Of a stretch of 64,000 nucleotides of DNA, positions 50,492 to 58,295 are shown piece by piece. The notes beneath the pieces were generated by a model. It had not been told where the DNA came from. It did not search any database and worked only from the letters and a program-made list of their open reading frames with translations. Positions within the stretch are counted from its first letter, which is position 1. Every line of letters begins with the position of its first letter. A program made the translations under genes and the position numbers. Origin of the DNA: Propionibacteriaceae bacterium UBA6122 (GTDB lineage Bacteria > Actinomycetota > Actinomycetes > Propionibacteriales > Propionibacteriaceae); contig DIVW01000043.1 in assembly GCA_002428365.1 (NCBI GenBank), positions 1 through 64,000 on the forward strand, in the 5' to 3' direction.

Positions 50492-51412
50492 CTAGATCGT
50501 GACGACCAGCTTGCCGCGTACGTGTCCGCCTTCTAGTTCGGCATAGGCGGCCACCGCCTGCTCGAACGGGTAGATCCCGGCCAGATTCACTCGGAGCTTT
50601 CCGTCCGCGACCAAGGTGACGAGTTCTTCAAGATCGTCGTGGTCGGGACGCACCCACACGTAGTGGCCGCCGAGGGCGACCGCGCGGGGATCGGCGATCG
50701 ACGCCACGCTGCCCCCGGGCATCAGCAGCGCGGGGACGGTATCCATCGCCTGGCCGCCGACGTAGTCCAGAATGACGTCGAAGCCTTCCGGGGCAAGCGC
50801 CCGGGCCTGCTCAACGAGGCGTTCGCCATAAAGGATCGGCTCAGCACCCAGCGAACGGAGGTAGTCGTGATTCAACGCTCCGGCGGTGCCGACCACGCGA
50901 GCCCCGGCCAGCACAGCAAGCTGCGTAGCGAAAGATCCCACCCCTCCGGCGGCGGCGTGGATCAACACCGTTTGGCCGGCCTCCACCCCCGCGCGGCGAG
51001 TGCTTTGCATGGCGGTTAGCCCGGCCAGGGGCAGCGCGGCGGCGTCCTCGAACGACACTCCGACCGGTTTGTGCGCCAACGTGCGCACCGGAACCGAGAC
51101 CAGCTCGGCCAGCGTCCCGCCGCTCACGACGTCCTTGCGGGCATAGGCCAACACCTCGTCACCGACCGCATACTCGGGGGTATCCAAGCCGGTGGCCACC
51201 ACGACCCCGGCAACGTCCCAACCGGGAACGACCGGAAAGGTGGCGTCCATCAGTCCGGCCAGATAGCCCTGGCGGATCTTGTAGTCCACCGGGTTGATGC
51301 CTGCCGCGACGACCTTCACGACCAGCGAGTCGGGCCCCAGATGTGGGTCGGGTAGCTCGCCGAACTGGAACTTCTCGCGGCCGCCGAACTCGTCGTAAAA
51401 CAGTGCTTTCAT
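50492..51412 (-). CDS. NADP-dependent zinc-independent alcohol dehydrogenase / quinone oxidoreductase
   Basis: 306 residues from the ATG at 51412 (MKALFYDEFGGREKFQFGE). MDR superfamily: VVKVVAAGINPVDYKIRQGY, PGWDVAGVVVATG, FEDAAALPLAGLTAM and the NADP motif VLIHAAAGGVGSFATQLAVL. Zinc ligands are absent, so it is a quinone oxidoreductase (QOR)-like reductase of enones or quinones. Frame upstream (MWWAYWYSPPGD) is not conserved. It lies 40 bases upstream of the 3-hydroxyisobutyrate dehydrogenase-like gene on the same strand, so they may share a transcript. Confidence 0.9.
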   Translation of the reverse strand: MKALFYDEFGGREKFQFGELPDPHLGPDSLVVKVVAAGINPVDYKIRQGYLAGLMDATFPVVPGWDVAGVVVATGLDTPEYAVGDEVLAYARKDVVSGGTLAELVSVPVRTLAHKPVGVSFEDAAALPLAGLTAMQSTRRAGVEAGQTVLIHAAAGGVGSFATQLAVLAGARVVGTAGALNHDYLRSLGAEPILYGERLVEQARALAPEGFDVILDYVGGQAMDTVPALLMPGGSVASIADPRAVALGGHYVWVRPDHDDLEELVTLVADGKLRVNLAGIYPFEQAVAAYAELEGGHVRGKLVVTI

Positions 51413-51526
51413 ACTCGGCACAACCCTGACTGGCAACGGGCCTATTCCGGGATCGCCCGGAGGCGAGTACCAATACGCCCACCACAACCGCGACAGGCAC
51501 GGTGGCCAGTGGAACTGCGCAAAACG

Positions 51527-51625
51527 GGGACGGTTCCATTATGAGCAGCGCAGAACGGAACCGTCCCCATTATGAGCACGACGGCCAGGGGGACTGCGCA
51601 AAACGGAACCGTCCCCATTATGAGC
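51527..51625. repeat. GGGGACGGTTCC repeat cluster
   Basis: GGGGACGGTTCCATTATGAG followed by CAG at about 51527, then two inverted copies GGAACCGTCCCCATTATGAG followed by CAC or CAG (about 51559 and 51605). Same family as 2631, with ATTATGAGCAG arms in place of AATATGAGCAG. No coding potential. Confidence 0.8.
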
Positions 51626-51753
51626 AGCGCGACGGAGGGGGCACCAAGCGTCGATGGGGATCGGCTGGCTCTGGGGCAGGCCGCGCGGCGTGAAGCGGGG
51701 CGCTATTCTCCACCGAAAACGGGGAGTCTCCAGGGCCGAGTTCGAGGAGCGCA

Positions 51754-53016
51754 ATGCGGATCGTCATCGTCGCTGCCGGGTCGACCGGCGACGTCCTGCC
51801 CTATACCGGGGTCGCGGCTCGGCTGGTTGAGCGCGGCCATGAAGTGGCGCTCGCGGTCGCGTCCGACGTCACCGGTTTGGTGACTGCTCGCGGCCTCACC
51901 GCGATCCCGCTGCCGATCTCCGTGCGTGAGCTGACCGCCGAGTTCAGCCCGCAGCCCGGCCTACGCGGACGGCTCGACACCGTGCGACGCCTCGGTGAGC
52001 AGGTCACTTCCCGCGCCGAGATCATCGGACGCGGCGCGCTGGCCGCGGTGGAAAACGCAGATCTCGCCGTCGTCACGCCCTTGTCTGCCATGCTCGTCGC
52101 GCTGACCTGGGGCGAAATCCCCACCGTCGGGCTCTATCTGCAGCCGATGATGCCGACGCGCAACCACGCCCCAGTCGCCTTCGGCCTACGCAGCCTCGGC
52201 CCGCTGAACCGGGCCGCTGGCCGGTGGTACCTGCACTCGTCCGCCGGACCGTCCTGGCCGGTTGTCCAACGGCTACGCGCCGAGCGCGGGCTGCCGCCGC
52301 TGCCAGCCCCAGCCCGCTACCTCGACGACGTCTTCAGCCAAGCCCGCTGGCCATTGCTCCAGGGGTTCAGCCGCCACGTCGTGCCCGATCCTGCCGACCT
52401 ACCCGGTGCCGTCCGGACGGTGGGCTACTGCTGGCCGCTGCCCGCACCCAACTGGACGCCGCCAGCCGACCTCATCGACTTCCTCGAAGCCGGCGACCCG
52501 CCGGTCGTGGTGAGTTTCGGGTCGATGCCGGTAGGAGATGCGACGGGCCTTCGGCGGACGGTGCTTGCCGCCGCCCGCAGCGCTGGCCTGCGGGTGATCT
52601 TCCAGGCTGGCTGGGCCGGTCTGACCGGTGACGACGAACCCGACGTCCTGCACATCGGGCACGTTCCCCACGAGTGGCTGCTGCCCCGCGCGGCAGCGTT
52701 CGTCCACCACGCCGGGGCTGGCACGTCCGCGGCCGGTCTGCGCGCCGGGGTGCCGGCGGTGCCCGTCCCGGTGCTGCTCGATCAGCCGTTCTGGGCGCAC
52801 CGCCTGGCCGCCCTCGGAGTCGCGTGGAAGCCAATTCCGTTGCACCGACTCACCGCCGACCGGCTCGCCAATGCCCTGCGCCTGGTGACCACTGATGCCA
52901 GCTACCGGCGCCGCGCGGGCGAACTGGCCGCCCTACTCGATCAGGAGGACGGTGCCGGCGTGGCCGCCGCAGCCATCGAGCGGATCGGCACCGGGCTGCC
53001 GCTAGATGGGGTCTAG
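51754..53016 (+). CDS. GT1-family glycosyltransferase (UDP-glucosyltransferase-like)
   Basis: 420 residues, GT-B fold. N-terminal MRIVIVAAGSTGDVLPYTGV is the acceptor-side glycine motif. The C-terminal donor site has VVVSFGSMPVGD near 252, HIGHVPHEWLLPRAAAFVHH and HAGAGTSAAGLRAGVPAVPV near 328, closing with QPFWAHRLAALGV (the PSPG-like region). Close in pattern to sterol/MGT-type enzymes that glycosylate lipids or macrolides. Start ATG after GAGGAGCGC. No neighbouring biosynthetic genes, so the acceptor is unknown. Confidence 0.9.
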   Translation: MRIVIVAAGSTGDVLPYTGVAARLVERGHEVALAVASDVTGLVTARGLTAIPLPISVRELTAEFSPQPGLRGRLDTVRRLGEQVTSRAEIIGRGALAAVENADLAVVTPLSAMLVALTWGEIPTVGLYLQPMMPTRNHAPVAFGLRSLGPLNRAAGRWYLHSSAGPSWPVVQRLRAERGLPPLPAPARYLDDVFSQARWPLLQGFSRHVVPDPADLPGAVRTVGYCWPLPAPNWTPPADLIDFLEAGDPPVVVSFGSMPVGDATGLRRTVLAAARSAGLRVIFQAGWAGLTGDDEPDVLHIGHVPHEWLLPRAAAFVHHAGAGTSAAGLRAGVPAVPVPVLLDQPFWAHRLAALGVAWKPIPLHRLTADRLANALRLVTTDASYRRRAGELAALLDQEDGAGVAAAAIERIGTGLPLDGV

Positions 53017-53071
53017 CCCCGGTGTTCGACTGGGCGGTCGCCCAGACAACCCACGACGGCTGCGACCCCGC

Positions 53072-53479
53072 CTAGCGAGCCACCCCAACAACCTCAATAG
53101 CGCACCGCGGGCCAGTCGCCTTCGCCAGCCGTCTGTCGCCAGTGAGCAGGGGTGCCTGCAACGCCTCGGCGAGGGCGACGTAGGCGGCGTCATAGATCGT
53201 CAGGTTGTCGCGCAACTCCCAGCAGCGGGGCAGCAAACCGGTGTGCTCGACTCGCTGGACGGGCAGGTCGCGCAGATCGTCCAGGGCCAGCCCAACGCAC
53301 CGGGCATCGAGGTGGCCGCCGCGAGCCAGGCCGCGCCACACCGAGACCACTTCGAGATCGATCAGCGCAGGCGCGGCAAGCTGTTCGCCGCGCAGACGCT
53401 GTCGCAGCTGATCACCGTCCGGACCGTCATCGATCAACGCGACGGCTAGGACGCTGGCGTCAATGACGAGCACGCTCAA
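53072..53479 (-). CDS. vapC: PIN-domain toxin (VapC-like)
   Basis: 135 residues. The PIN RNase fold is indicated by VIDASVLAVAL (Asp7), IDLEVVSVWRG (Glu43), YDAAYVALAE (Asp97) and LLTGDRRLAKATG (Asp115), a full set of acidic metal ligands. Start drawn at a TTG at 53479; a GTG at 53473 (MLVIDAS) is as likely. It overlaps the antitoxin gene by 14-20 bases. Cleaves RNA when free of antitoxin. Confidence 0.9.
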   Translation of the reverse strand: MSVLVIDASVLAVALIDDGPDGDQLRQRLRGEQLAAPALIDLEVVSVWRGLARGGHLDARCVGLALDDLRDLPVQRVEHTGLLPRCWELRDNLTIYDAAYVALAEALQAPLLTGDRRLAKATGPRCAIEVVGVAR

Positions 53480-53690
53480 AGCGCAATGCGCTCACCGCAT
53501 CGGCCAAAGACAGCGACCCGCTCGCTCGGCTACCGGCACGCTCCAAAACCTCGTCCACCGTGGGCTGGCCCGCCTCGGCAATCAGTTTCGAACGCAGATA
53601 CTCCTGCAGCGACTGGTGCGCAGCGCCAGCCCGTTGCCGCAGCACGGAGTGGGTCTCCTCCGGCACGTCCTTGATCTGAATGTTCGGCAT
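53460..53690 (-). CDS. vapB: Antitoxin of the VapBC/FitAB type
   Basis: 76 residues. A ribbon-helix-helix start, MPNIQIKDVPEETHSVLRQR, fits FitA/VapB-type DNA-binding antitoxins. The acidic C-terminal segment (TVDEVLERAGSR and ADAVSALRFERARH) probably inserts into the toxin active site. ATG at 53690 is embedded in a 21-bp palindrome that can serve as its own operator. Same strand as and directly upstream of vapC. Confidence 0.85.
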   Translation of the reverse strand: MPNIQIKDVPEETHSVLRQRAGAAHQSLQEYLRSKLIAEAGQPTVDEVLERAGSRASGSLSLADAVSALRFERARH

Positions 53691-53709
53691 GGAGCCATTA
53701 TGGCTCCAT
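53689..53709. promoter_or_regulatory. 21-bp palindromic operator over the vapB start codon
   Basis: ATGGAGCCAT and ATGGCTCCAT flank a single T, giving a perfect 21-bp inverted repeat. The left arm covers the start codon region of vapB on the minus strand. Such a site suits binding by two ribbon-helix-helix dimers and autorepression of the toxin-antitoxin operon. Confidence 0.65.
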
Positions 53710-53781
53710 TTGGAACAGCTTAAAAGCCCTTCCGTTCGCCACCTTGGACGTTCCGAGATCCACGGGCCGCCCGGGTCGAGC

Positions 53782-53970
53782 TCAGATTCCCCGGACGACG
53801 ACGTTGCCTTCATCGTGGACGGGTTCGTAGCCGATGCGCTCATAGACCAAGTTGGAGACTGGGTTCGCCTGGTCGGTGTAGAGGCAGGGTCGGGCACCAG
53901 CGTCCAACAGCTGCTGGGTCAGAGATGCCACCACCCAGCTGGCGTAGCCGCGTCCACGGCGCTGCCTACC
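53782..53970 (-). pseudogene. Remnant of a GNAT acetyltransferase
   Basis: About 60 residues of GNAT C-terminal half only: RGRGYASWVVASLTQQLLDA carrying motif A, then LYTDQANPVSNLVYERIGYE. The N-terminal half is replaced by the TfoX-like gene, so the fragment is probably a decayed gene. Frame upstream to 54120 is low-complexity and overlaps that gene. Confidence 0.55.
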
Positions 53971-53974
53971 CGAA

Positions 53975-54337
53975 TCAGCTTGGTTGGGCGTTTGCGACGC
54001 CCTCTGCCACATACGGCAGCCAGGCATCGAGGGCTTCCTCTCCGGCCCCTTGGGCTGGAACGGCGACCCACTCGCGCATGGTGCGCCTACCCATGGTGAC
54101 GGGTTCGGCGCTGCCGGCATCGATCAGCTCATTGGCGCGGCGCTGAGGTAGCTTCACGATGAGACGCCGCCGCCGGCCCGCGAACGCGACGATATTGCCG
54201 CGCCAGCTGATCGCCGGGGATCGGAACATCGTGCCCAGGCCCAACCCCTTGTCCGGCGGGAGCCGTTTGAGGAGCGCTGCCATCAAAGCCGCACGGGTTT
54301 CCTGATCGTCTGTAGTCACCAGACCAGCATCCTCCAT
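53975..54337 (-). CDS. TfoX/Sxy N-terminal domain-like protein
   Basis: 120 residues. Helix-rich N-terminus with GLGLGTMFRSPAISWRGNIV, then IVKLPQRRANELIDAGSAEP and REWVAVP, matching the TfoX N-terminal-like fold (MmcQ/YjbR-like relation) of unknown role in actinomycetes. ATG at 54337. Divergent from the toroid protein at 54356, only 18 bases between starts. Downstream lies a GNAT fragment. Confidence 0.75.
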   Translation of the reverse strand: MEDAGLVTTDDQETRAALMAALLKRLPPDKGLGLGTMFRSPAISWRGNIVAFAGRRRRLIVKLPQRRANELIDAGSAEPVTMGRRTMREWVAVPAQGAGEEALDAWLPYVAEGVANAQPS

Positions 54338-54355
54338 GGAACTACGATCACAGGC

Positions 54356-55396
54356 ATGGACGTTCCTGAAGAGGTCGGCCTACAACGTCAGGCGGCCGCC
54401 GATCGGTTGGTCGCCGCGCTGGCAGCATCAACCGATCCGGTGCTCGCCTACCAGGCGAACCTGCTGGCGGGCCTGCCGCCGCAATCACCCGAGGCCACCT
54501 CGAGGCGGAGCCAGATCGCCAACTCCCCGATGGCCCGCGCACTGCTGCGGGTGTTCGAGCAGGACGCCAAGACGCGTCACCACACCTACCGGAAGTGGCA
54601 GGGCCCACATTGGACGCTGACCTGTCTGGCAATGATCGATTACCCGCCAGCCGATCAGGCGCTGCGTCCGCTGGTGAGCCAGGTGCACGACTGGATGTTC
54701 TCCAAGCACTTCCTCGAATCGCCGCTGACGGAGAACTACCCCGGGCAGGCCGATCGCGTCCGGCACTGTGCGTCCATGGACGGCAACGCGATCTGGTATT
54801 CCGTCCGGCTCGGCCTGGAGGAGGATCGCACCCGCGAACTGGTTGACCGATTGATCGGCTGGCAGTGGCCCGATGGCGGCTGGAACTGCGACAAACGTCC
54901 CGAAGCCACTCATTCGTCATTCCAGGAGTCGCTGATTCCGGCGCGCGGCCTTTGGGCCTACGGCACCGCCCACGACTATGCCCCCGCGCTTGAGGCGGCC
55001 CAGCGGGTTGCCGATCTAGTGCTGCCGCGTCGCCTGCTGTGGCATAGCAGCGACAACAGCCTGATCGTGCCCGACTGGTGCGGCAAACCGGGCCCGGAGC
55101 GGATCCACTACCCGATTCAGTTCTTCGACGTCCTGTTCGCGTTGCAGGTGATGGCCGACCTGGGCCGCCTCGGCGACCCGCGCTGTGCGGACGCCCTGGC
55201 TCTTCTTGAGTCAAAACGCCTACCCGACGGCGGCTTCCCGCTGGAGGCCCCCACCACGACCACCGCTGCCAAAGTCGCCAGTCGCGGCAGCTACGCCGAC
55301 TGGGGGCCATCGGGCTTGCGAACCAGCAATCCGTTGGTGAGCCTTGCGGCGCTGGACGTCCTGCAACGGGCCGCAGACCGGCCTAGCCAGCGGTAG
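54356..55396 (+). CDS. Terpene cyclase/prenyltransferase alpha-toroid-like protein
   Basis: 346 residues. Helix pairs with WGPHWTLTCLAMIDYP-like ends and WQWPDGGWNCDK near 165-176 are the QW-type repeats of the squalene-hopene cyclase/prenyltransferase alpha-alpha toroid. SSFQESLIPARGLWAYGTA and FFDVLFALQVMADLGRLGDP continue the fold. No DXDD cyclase motif is visible. It is therefore more likely a glycoside/protein-binding toroid or an unassigned enzyme than a true terpene cyclase. Single gene, ATG start, followed by a duplicated repeat block. Confidence 0.75.
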   Translation: MDVPEEVGLQRQAAADRLVAALAASTDPVLAYQANLLAGLPPQSPEATSRRSQIANSPMARALLRVFEQDAKTRHHTYRKWQGPHWTLTCLAMIDYPPADQALRPLVSQVHDWMFSKHFLESPLTENYPGQADRVRHCASMDGNAIWYSVRLGLEEDRTRELVDRLIGWQWPDGGWNCDKRPEATHSSFQESLIPARGLWAYGTAHDYAPALEAAQRVADLVLPRRLLWHSSDNSLIVPDWCGKPGPERIHYPIQFFDVLFALQVMADLGRLGDPRCADALALLESKRLPDGGFPLEAPTTTTAAKVASRGSYADWGPSGLRTSNPLVSLAALDVLQRAADRPSQR

Positions 55397-55401
55397 CGCT
55401 C

Positions 55402-55546
55402 GGGTCGCCCGGCCCTAGGCGGCTTCGACAGGCTCAGCCAACTGGAGTTCAGCTCCCTGAGCTTGCCGAAGGGTCGCCCGGCCCTAGGCGGCTTCGACAG
55501 GCTCAGCCAACTGGAGTTCAGCTCCCTGAGCTTGTCGAAGGGTCAG
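55402..55546. repeat. Two 69-bp tandem copies of a composite CTTCGACAGGCTCAG repeat
   Basis: A 69-base unit beginning GGGTCGCCCGGCCCTAGGCG is present twice (55402 and 55471). Each unit holds GGCTTCGACAGGCTCAGCCA and the inverted TCCCTGAGCTTGTCGAAGGG (one copy reads TTGCCGAAGG), so each can form a long hairpin. Confidence 0.85.
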
Positions 55547-55578
55547 TTAGGGCATCGAAATGCGAGACGCCCCAAACA

Positions 55579-55612
55579 CCTCCGGGCCGACGCTTTCGCG
55601 CCGACCCGGAGG
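55579..55612 (-). terminator. Terminator of the ferritin-like gene
   Basis: CCTCCGGG (55579-55586) pairs with CCCGGAGG (55605-55612), with an inner CGC/GCG stem around TTTC. Located 32 bases after the minus-strand gene end at 55644. Confidence 0.7.
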
Positions 55613-55643
55613 TTTGCCTCAGATTCCGAACTCAGGGGTGGGC

Positions 55644-56585
55644 TCAGACTCGGTGTAGGGCGGCAGTGAAGGCCTTGGCGTGCGCGGCCTCCTGGCGTCC
55701 GGCCTTGGCGAAGACCCGGGCGGCAGCGCGGTCACCAGCAGCCTTGGCCTCGGCGGCGAACGTCGGATACATGGTGGTCGCCTCGTAGGTTTCCCCGGCG
55801 ATCGCGGCCTTCAGATTGGCCTCGTTGGTGCCCACCAAACCAGCCAGGACGGCTTCGGCGGCGAAGTGCTCGAGCAACTCAACCTTGGCGGTTCCGCGAA
55901 AGAGCTTGGCAATCGCGGGGTGCCCGGTTGCCGCAGCGTGATCGGCGTACAGGTTGTACTTCGCCTGAGCGAACGCTTCGCCATGCATCGCAGCCAGCAG
56001 GTTGGTTTGGGTCTGCCCTGAGCAGGCCGGCGAACTGGCGATGATGGTCACCACGTCGACCACCTGCGGCGCCGGCACCGTGACACTGGCATCGCTCAGC
56101 GAGGTCAGCGCCGTCGTGTACGCGGCGGCGTGGACGGCCTCATCTGCTGCAATTTCAGTGAACAGGTCCGCAGCGACGGTGCAGCCGTCTGCCGTTGCCT
56201 GGGCAGCGAATCCCGGGTACATGGTCGTGGCTTCGTAGGTTTCCCCGGCGATAGCGTCGGCCAGATTGGCCTGATCGGTGCCGACCGTGCCAGCGATTTC
56301 TGCCTCCGCGGCGAAGTGCTCGTAAAGCTCAACCTTGGCGGTGCGGGTGAAGAGCTTGGCCACAGTGTCTTCACCAGTGCGGGCGGCCTGGCCGGCGAAG
56401 GCGTTGTACTTCGCATAGGCGGACGCCTCACCATCCATGGCGGTCAAGGCGTTGGCCTTTGTGGACGCAGCAACATCAGCGGCATCCGACTTAGGTGACC
56501 CTGATGAGGCCGATGCCGCCACGGGCGGCGCGGCGATGACCGCGATCACCCCGAGTGCGGCTCCGGCGAGTTTCCAGTTCAACAT
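55644..56585 (-). CDS. Exported protein with two rubrerythrin/ferritin-like domains
   Basis: 313 residues from the ATG at 56585. The signal peptide is about 1-26 (AGAALGVIAVIAAPPVAASA). Two related four-helix modules follow (about 40-165 and 190-313). Each has the diiron pattern E-x6-Y ... E-x2-H ... E-x2-Y ... E-x2-H seen in GEASAYAKYNAFA, KVELYEHFAAEAE, AGETYEATTMYP and DEAVHAAAY, and repeated in GEAFAQAKYNLYADH, KVELLEHFAAEAV, AGETYEATTMYP and QEAAHAKAF. There is no rubredoxin domain. Exported diiron proteins of this kind are unusual; possible roles are peroxide reduction or iron oxidation/storage outside the cytoplasm. An iron-box-like site lies upstream. Confidence 0.85.
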   Translation of the reverse strand: MLNWKLAGAALGVIAVIAAPPVAASASSGSPKSDAADVAASTKANALTAMDGEASAYAKYNAFAGQAARTGEDTVAKLFTRTAKVELYEHFAAEAEIAGTVGTDQANLADAIAGETYEATTMYPGFAAQATADGCTVAADLFTEIAADEAVHAAAYTTALTSLSDASVTVPAPQVVDVVTIIASSPACSGQTQTNLLAAMHGEAFAQAKYNLYADHAAATGHPAIAKLFRGTAKVELLEHFAAEAVLAGLVGTNEANLKAAIAGETYEATTMYPTFAAEAKAAGDRAAARVFAKAGRQEAAHAKAFTAALHRV

Positions 56586-56868
56586 GCGTGTCTCCTCTTG
56601 CGATGGGTGGGTGGCGGGGTTCACAGCCCGCAGGATCGGCGGACCCGGCGACCAACAACGGCCACGCAAATGAAACGTGACTAATGTCGCCTTCGGGCCC
56701 GGCGCAGCTAACACTGTGATTTGATGCTACCCATTTTCACCATCCGCGCCAGGCCCTTCTTTCGCTCATCTTCCCTAGTGCGCTCAAGATCTGGGTGGGG
56801 ATTAGAACATTCTCATATTCAACCCGATCAACATGGGAGCAATTGCGCAGAAAGGCGGCCAGGTGTTA

Positions 56869-56887
56869 TTAGGGCAGCCTTTCCTTA
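56869..56887. promoter_or_regulatory. DtxR/IdeR-type iron box candidate
   Basis: TTAGGGCAGCCTTTCCTTA matches the IdeR consensus TWAGGTWAGSCTWACCTWA at 16 of 19 positions. It lies in the region shared by the divergent ferritin-like gene (start 56585) and ytrA (start 57014), 284 bases from the former ATG and 127 from the latter. Confidence 0.5.
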
Positions 56888-56974
56888 CCCAACGCCCCCA
56901 CTTTGCCCGACTCAGAGCCCTCGGCGCCACGCCTGGACGCAGCGCCCCCTCCCTAGCCACCGGGCCCACAATCA

Positions 56975-56997
56975 CTGTATATACTGACCATATACAG
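56975..56997. promoter_or_regulatory. YtrA-type operator
   Basis: CTGTATAT (56975-56982) and ATATACAG (56990-56997), an 8-bp perfect inverted repeat with a 7-base spacer, 17 bases before the ytrA start. It is the only strongly A/T-rich palindrome in the area. Confidence 0.65.
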
Positions 56998-57013
56998 CAA
57001 GAACGGAGGCGCT

Positions 57014-57397
57014 GTGGGGATCGTCCTATCGACCTCGTCGGGGGTGCCCCTTTATGAGCAGATCACCGGCCAGCTCCGGGCCGCGATCCTGACCGGCCAA
57101 CTACCGGAAGGCTCGCAACTGGTATCGCTTCGCCAACTGGCCCGCGACCTTCGGGTGAGCCTGATCACCACGACCCGCGCCTACAACGACCTGGCCGCCG
57201 AAGGGCTGATCGCCAATGTCGCGGGCAAGGGCAGCTACGTCCTGCCGGTAGATCGCCAAGCCGCCCAAGCGCTGGCCCGCGAACAGGTGCGCGGCCAGTT
57301 GACTCGGGCTGCAGCCACCGCTCGCGGCGCCGGACTCGAGCTCGCCGTCGTCCGCACCCTTATGGAAGAGGTTTGGCATGAACACCAGCGCGGATAG
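57014..57397 (+). CDS. ytrA: GntR-family regulator, YtrA subfamily
   Basis: 127 residues, the short YtrA form. PLYEQITGQLRAAILTGQLP starts the winged HTH, with SLRQLARDLRVSLITTTRAY as the recognition part and AAEGLIANVAGKGSYVLPV as the wing, then a short dimerisation helix pair. GTG start after GGAGG. Overlaps the ABC ATPase gene by 20 bases. Such regulators repress their ABC operon, often inducible by membrane-active antibiotics; the palindrome at 56975 is the probable site. Confidence 0.9.
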   Translation: MGIVLSTSSGVPLYEQITGQLRAAILTGQLPEGSQLVSLRQLARDLRVSLITTTRAYNDLAAEGLIANVAGKGSYVLPVDRQAAQALAREQVRGQLTRAAATARGAGLELAVVRTLMEEVWHEHQRG

Positions 57398-58295
57398 CCG
57401 TCGGTTCAACCCCGTCCTGAACACTGACGCCCCAGCGATCAAGGTCACCGACCTCGTTCGTGACTTCGGACGATTTCAGCTCGGTCCGCTGGACCTGAGC
57501 ATTCCCGCCGGCTACGTCACTGGCCTGGTTGGGGCCAACGGTGCAGGCAAGACGACCCTGCTAAAGCTGCTCCTGGGCCTACAGACTGCCGATGCTGGCA
57601 ACATGAGCCTGCTCGGCCAGCCAGTTGGCGACAACAACTTGGCCGTCCGCGAAGACATCGGCGTGGTCTTCGATGCACCGTTCGTGCTACCCGATTGGAC
57701 CATCAGCGCTGCAGGCAAGGCCCTGGCACCCTTCTACTCCCGCTGGGACACCGCACTGTTTGAAGCCCTGCTGAACCGGTTCCACCTCACACAAAGCGCC
57801 CAGGTGAAGTCGCTGTCGCGCGGCGAAAGCACCAAGTTGATGCTGGCCTTGGCGATGTCCCACCAGCCGCGACTACTGCTGCTGGATGAGCCGACCAGCG
57901 GCCTCGACCCGGCCACCCGACGCGACCTGCTCGACCTTTTCGCCGAGTTCATGGCCGCTGACGCGAACCACACAATCCTGTTCTCCACCCATCTCACCTC
58001 TGATCTCGAGCGGATCGCCGACCACATCCGCGTCCTCTCCCACGGACGGCTGGTCGAGGCCGGCACCTTGGACGAGGTGGTCGAGCGCTATGCCATCGTC
58101 CGCGGGCCCCGACGCGCCCTCACCCCGAAGAACCGGACGGCTATCTGTGGCCTGCACGAACGAACCGACATTTTCGACGGGCTGATCGCCGCCGCGGACA
58201 CGTCCGGGTTCGGGTTGGACGTCGTCATCGATCCGGCCACCTTGGACGACATCGTCGTGCACCTGAGCACCGCCGAGGCGGAGGTTTCACTATGA
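57378..58295 (+). CDS. ABC transporter ATP-binding protein
   Basis: 305 residues. Walker A is VGANGAGKTTLLKLLLGL near 52-69. The ABC signature is degenerate (LSRGESTKLMLALAM). Walker B is LLLLDEPTSGLDPATRRDL, and the H-loop is in TILFSTHLTSDLERIADHI. The last 80 residues form a C-terminal extension (TAICGLHERTDIFDGLIAAA). Second gene of the ytrA operon. Overlaps the permease gene by four bases. Confidence 0.93.
   Translation: MNTSADSRRFNPVLNTDAPAIKVTDLVRDFGRFQLGPLDLSIPAGYVTGLVGANGAGKTTLLKLLLGLQTADAGNMSLLGQPVGDNNLAVREDIGVVFDAPFVLPDWTISAAGKALAPFYSRWDTALFEALLNRFHLTQSAQVKSLSRGESTKLMLALAMSHQPRLLLLDEPTSGLDPATRRDLLDLFAEFMAADANHTILFSTHLTSDLERIADHIRVLSHGRLVEAGTLDEVVERYAIVRGPRRALTPKNRTAICGLHERTDIFDGLIAAADTSGFGLDVVIDPATLDDIVVHLSTAEAEVSL

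Noticed and set aside
54348..55310. Arg/Pro/Ser-rich frame antisense to the toroid protein
   Set aside because: Low-complexity composition of a shadow frame opposite a gene with clear QW-type repeats.
54356..55396. True squalene-hopene cyclase
   Set aside because: The protein is about half the usual length and lacks the DXDD catalytic motif.
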